From the NCBI GenBank assembly GCA_946619625.1, contig CAMOMF010000171.1, positions 1 to 7,729 of the forward strand: a stretch of 7,729 nucleotides of DNA. The letters are read 5' to 3'. Below the pieces are notes generated by a model that had not been told where the DNA came from, did no database searches, and worked only from the letters and a program-made list of their open reading frames with translations. Each line of letters opens with the position of its first letter. Position 1 is the stretch's first letter. Origin of the DNA: an uncultured Bacteroidales bacterium (GTDB taxonomy: Bacteria > Bacteroidota > Bacteroidia > Bacteroidales > Paludibacteraceae). The translations under genes and the position numbers were made by a program. This document shows positions 6,897 to 7,729 of the stretch, one piece after another.

Positions 6897-6927
6897 CGAG
6901 GGTAACAAGCGTTAACTTGCTATGAGA

Positions 6928-7086
6928 TTAGAAATCGTTGAAATCGTCAAATTCGCGTCCGGGAGTCAATGCGTGTCCCCCAGTTACACCATCTGAAGTT
7001 ACCATAGCGTTAATAGAGCCGGTAATAATATCATTTACTCTGATTTCTACAATATGGCATTGAATGCTGTTATATATCTTTTTCAT
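6928..7086 (-). CDS. Small Bacteroidales protein of 52 residues
   Basis: The frame runs from ATG at 7086 to TAA at 6928. The product begins MKKIYNSIQCHIVEIRVNDI, then ITGS, a Ser/Thr/Gly-rich middle with TSDGVTGG, and an acidic-aromatic end REFDDFNDF. From memory this matches a loose class of short Bacteroidales proteins: an MKKxY start, a V-V/E-I stretch, a small-residue middle with a GS or GG, and an acidic-aromatic C-terminus. Their function is not known to me. There is no signal peptide or membrane helix. It starts 28 nt after the secreted-protein gene, with no promoter of its own that I can see, so the two are probably cotranscribed. That it is a real gene is likely though unproven. Confidence 0.62.
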   Translation of the reverse strand: MKKIYNSIQCHIVEIRVNDIITGSINAMVTSDGVTGGHALTPGREFDDFNDF

Positions 7087-7114
7087 AAACTCAATTTTTA
7101 ATGTAAACGATTAA

Positions 7115-7729
7115 TTATTTTATCTTGCGTCCCATGAGATCATACGCGTCATTGTCACGGAGAATAAGTATTTGTCCGTCACGAAGTATTTTTTGAGCCT
7201 TTACGCTGCTTTCAGTTGTTTCCACTGCCGTTGCGTTGTGGGTGTCTTCGATGACGAGCATTATTCGCAAAGGTGCACCGTTCTCGTCTGTAAGATAGTC
7301 TGCGTCTATGTACGCTTTATTTGCTGGAAGTATAGCTTTTGCAGCACCTGTTTCAGCAATAAGCGGTCCGAAGAACGGAGTTTCGTCTGAGACACCGGCT
7401 AATACATACACTTCGTTTTCGTTGAAATTAGTACTTTCAGTTGTTCCACTCAGTAAGTTTGCAGTGATTTTAACCGGCTCATCGTCTGTTCGCGTAAAGG
7501 TATAATCCCCCGCTGCGGCAGAGACGATGATTGGTTCGTTCTCGGCAATGGAAGTTGCACTTATTGAAGAAAGAGTGATGGATGAGGCATCTGCCAAGCG
7601 AGCGTAGTATGCGGTGATACCGCTTGGAATCTCGGCGGCAAATGGCAAGCAGAGTGAAGCCCAACCAGCGGCAGGGACCGTTGGTGTATATTCGCCCGAA
7701 TCGGCTGCGACGAACCAGGTGGCGGGGGA
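7115..7729 (-). CDS. Large secreted/surface protein, C-terminal 204 residues
   Basis: The frame is open to the right edge, so the N-terminus lies outside. The visible part starts with SPATWFVAADSGEYTP, then GWASLCLPFAAEIPSGITAYYA, a beta-rich segment with SIAENEPIIVSAAAGDYTF, and VYVLAG near the middle. This resembles the C-terminal beta domain seen in many Bacteroidales surface proteins. It ends with AQKILRDGQILILRDNDAYD and then LMGRKIK, a short tail like those in Bacteroidales secreted proteins and similar to the last strands of type IX secretion sorting domains (Y-D-L-x-G-R-x-I). No membrane helix and basic tail follow, so it is not an exosortase substrate. The region is visibly more AT-rich than the genes to its left. 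The catalytic or binding part, if any, is out of view. Confidence 0.75.
   Translation of the reverse strand, partial: SPATWFVAADSGEYTPTVPAAGWASLCLPFAAEIPSGITAYYARLADASSITLSSISATSIAENEPIIVSAAAGDYTFTRTDDEPVKITANLLSGTTESTNFNENEVYVLAGVSDETPFFGPLIAETGAAKAILPANKAYIDADYLTDENGAPLRIMLVIEDTHNATAVETTESSVKAQKILRDGQILILRDNDAYDLMGRKIK

Noticed and set aside
6465..6905. 146-codon plus-strand frame starting inside the exosortase
   Set aside because: Its first two-thirds is the exosortase gene in another frame, and the remainder is a chance open frame through the hairpin gap with no recognisable content.
6809..6927. tRNA, tmRNA, SRP RNA, riboswitch or integron attC site
   Set aside because: The stems do not fit a cloverleaf, no T-loop or conserved riboswitch core was found, and the paired core motifs of an attC site are absent despite a faint likeness around 6902-6916.
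7115..7729. Secreted protein as substrate of the neighbouring exosortase
   Set aside because: Its C-terminus has no hydrophobic helix followed by basic residues, which exosortase sorting tails require; the tail looks more like a type IX secretion tail.

Overview
The window looks like chromosomal DNA of a Bacteroidales bacterium (phylum Bacteroidota). Four things point there: two Bacteroidota-type promoters (TTTG or TTG, 20 bp, TAnnTTTG) with no clear Shine-Dalgarno sequences; a TlpA-type thioredoxin behind a lipid-free signal peptide; a UvrA whose first zinc motif reads CPTT instead of CPxC; and a partial secreted protein with a Bacteroidales-style C-terminal beta domain and tail. This is judged from recognised protein families, not from a database search.

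Layout. Minus strand, 4959 down to 2: uvrA, a CPA2-type cation:proton antiporter with a soluble C-terminal domain, and the first 105 codons of a TlpA-like thioredoxin. The gaps are 1 and 10 nt, so this reads as one operon. The 196-bp gap at 4960-5155 holds two divergent promoters whose -7 boxes lie in the arms of a 24-bp inverted repeat (23 of 24 positions match). Plus strand, 5156-6741: tsaD (tRNA t6A synthesis) overlaps an exosortase/archaeosortase-family membrane peptidase by one base (TAATG). A doubtful 39-codon ORF follows. Then comes a convergent, hairpin-rich gene gap. Minus strand, 7729 down to 6928: the C-terminal 204 residues of a large secreted protein, then, 28 nt downstream, a 52-codon small protein.

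How the genes fit together. The core genes are housekeeping (nucleotide excision repair, tRNA modification, ion/pH homeostasis, thiol chemistry in the cell envelope). The right end is envelope and secretion material: an exosortase with no visible substrate, a secreted surface protein and a small Bacteroidales peptide. The last two are visibly more AT-rich than the core genes.

The points most worth a second look are: the mirror-image promoter pair; a UvrA that keeps its UvrB-binding region but has a DNA-contacting insertion domain cut to about 40% of normal length; an antiporter with Ser-Val where its family normally has the ion-binding Thr-Asp; the tsaD-exosortase coupling; and the unannotated 52-residue peptide. 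I see no CRISPR array, insertion sequence, tRNA or rRNA gene.
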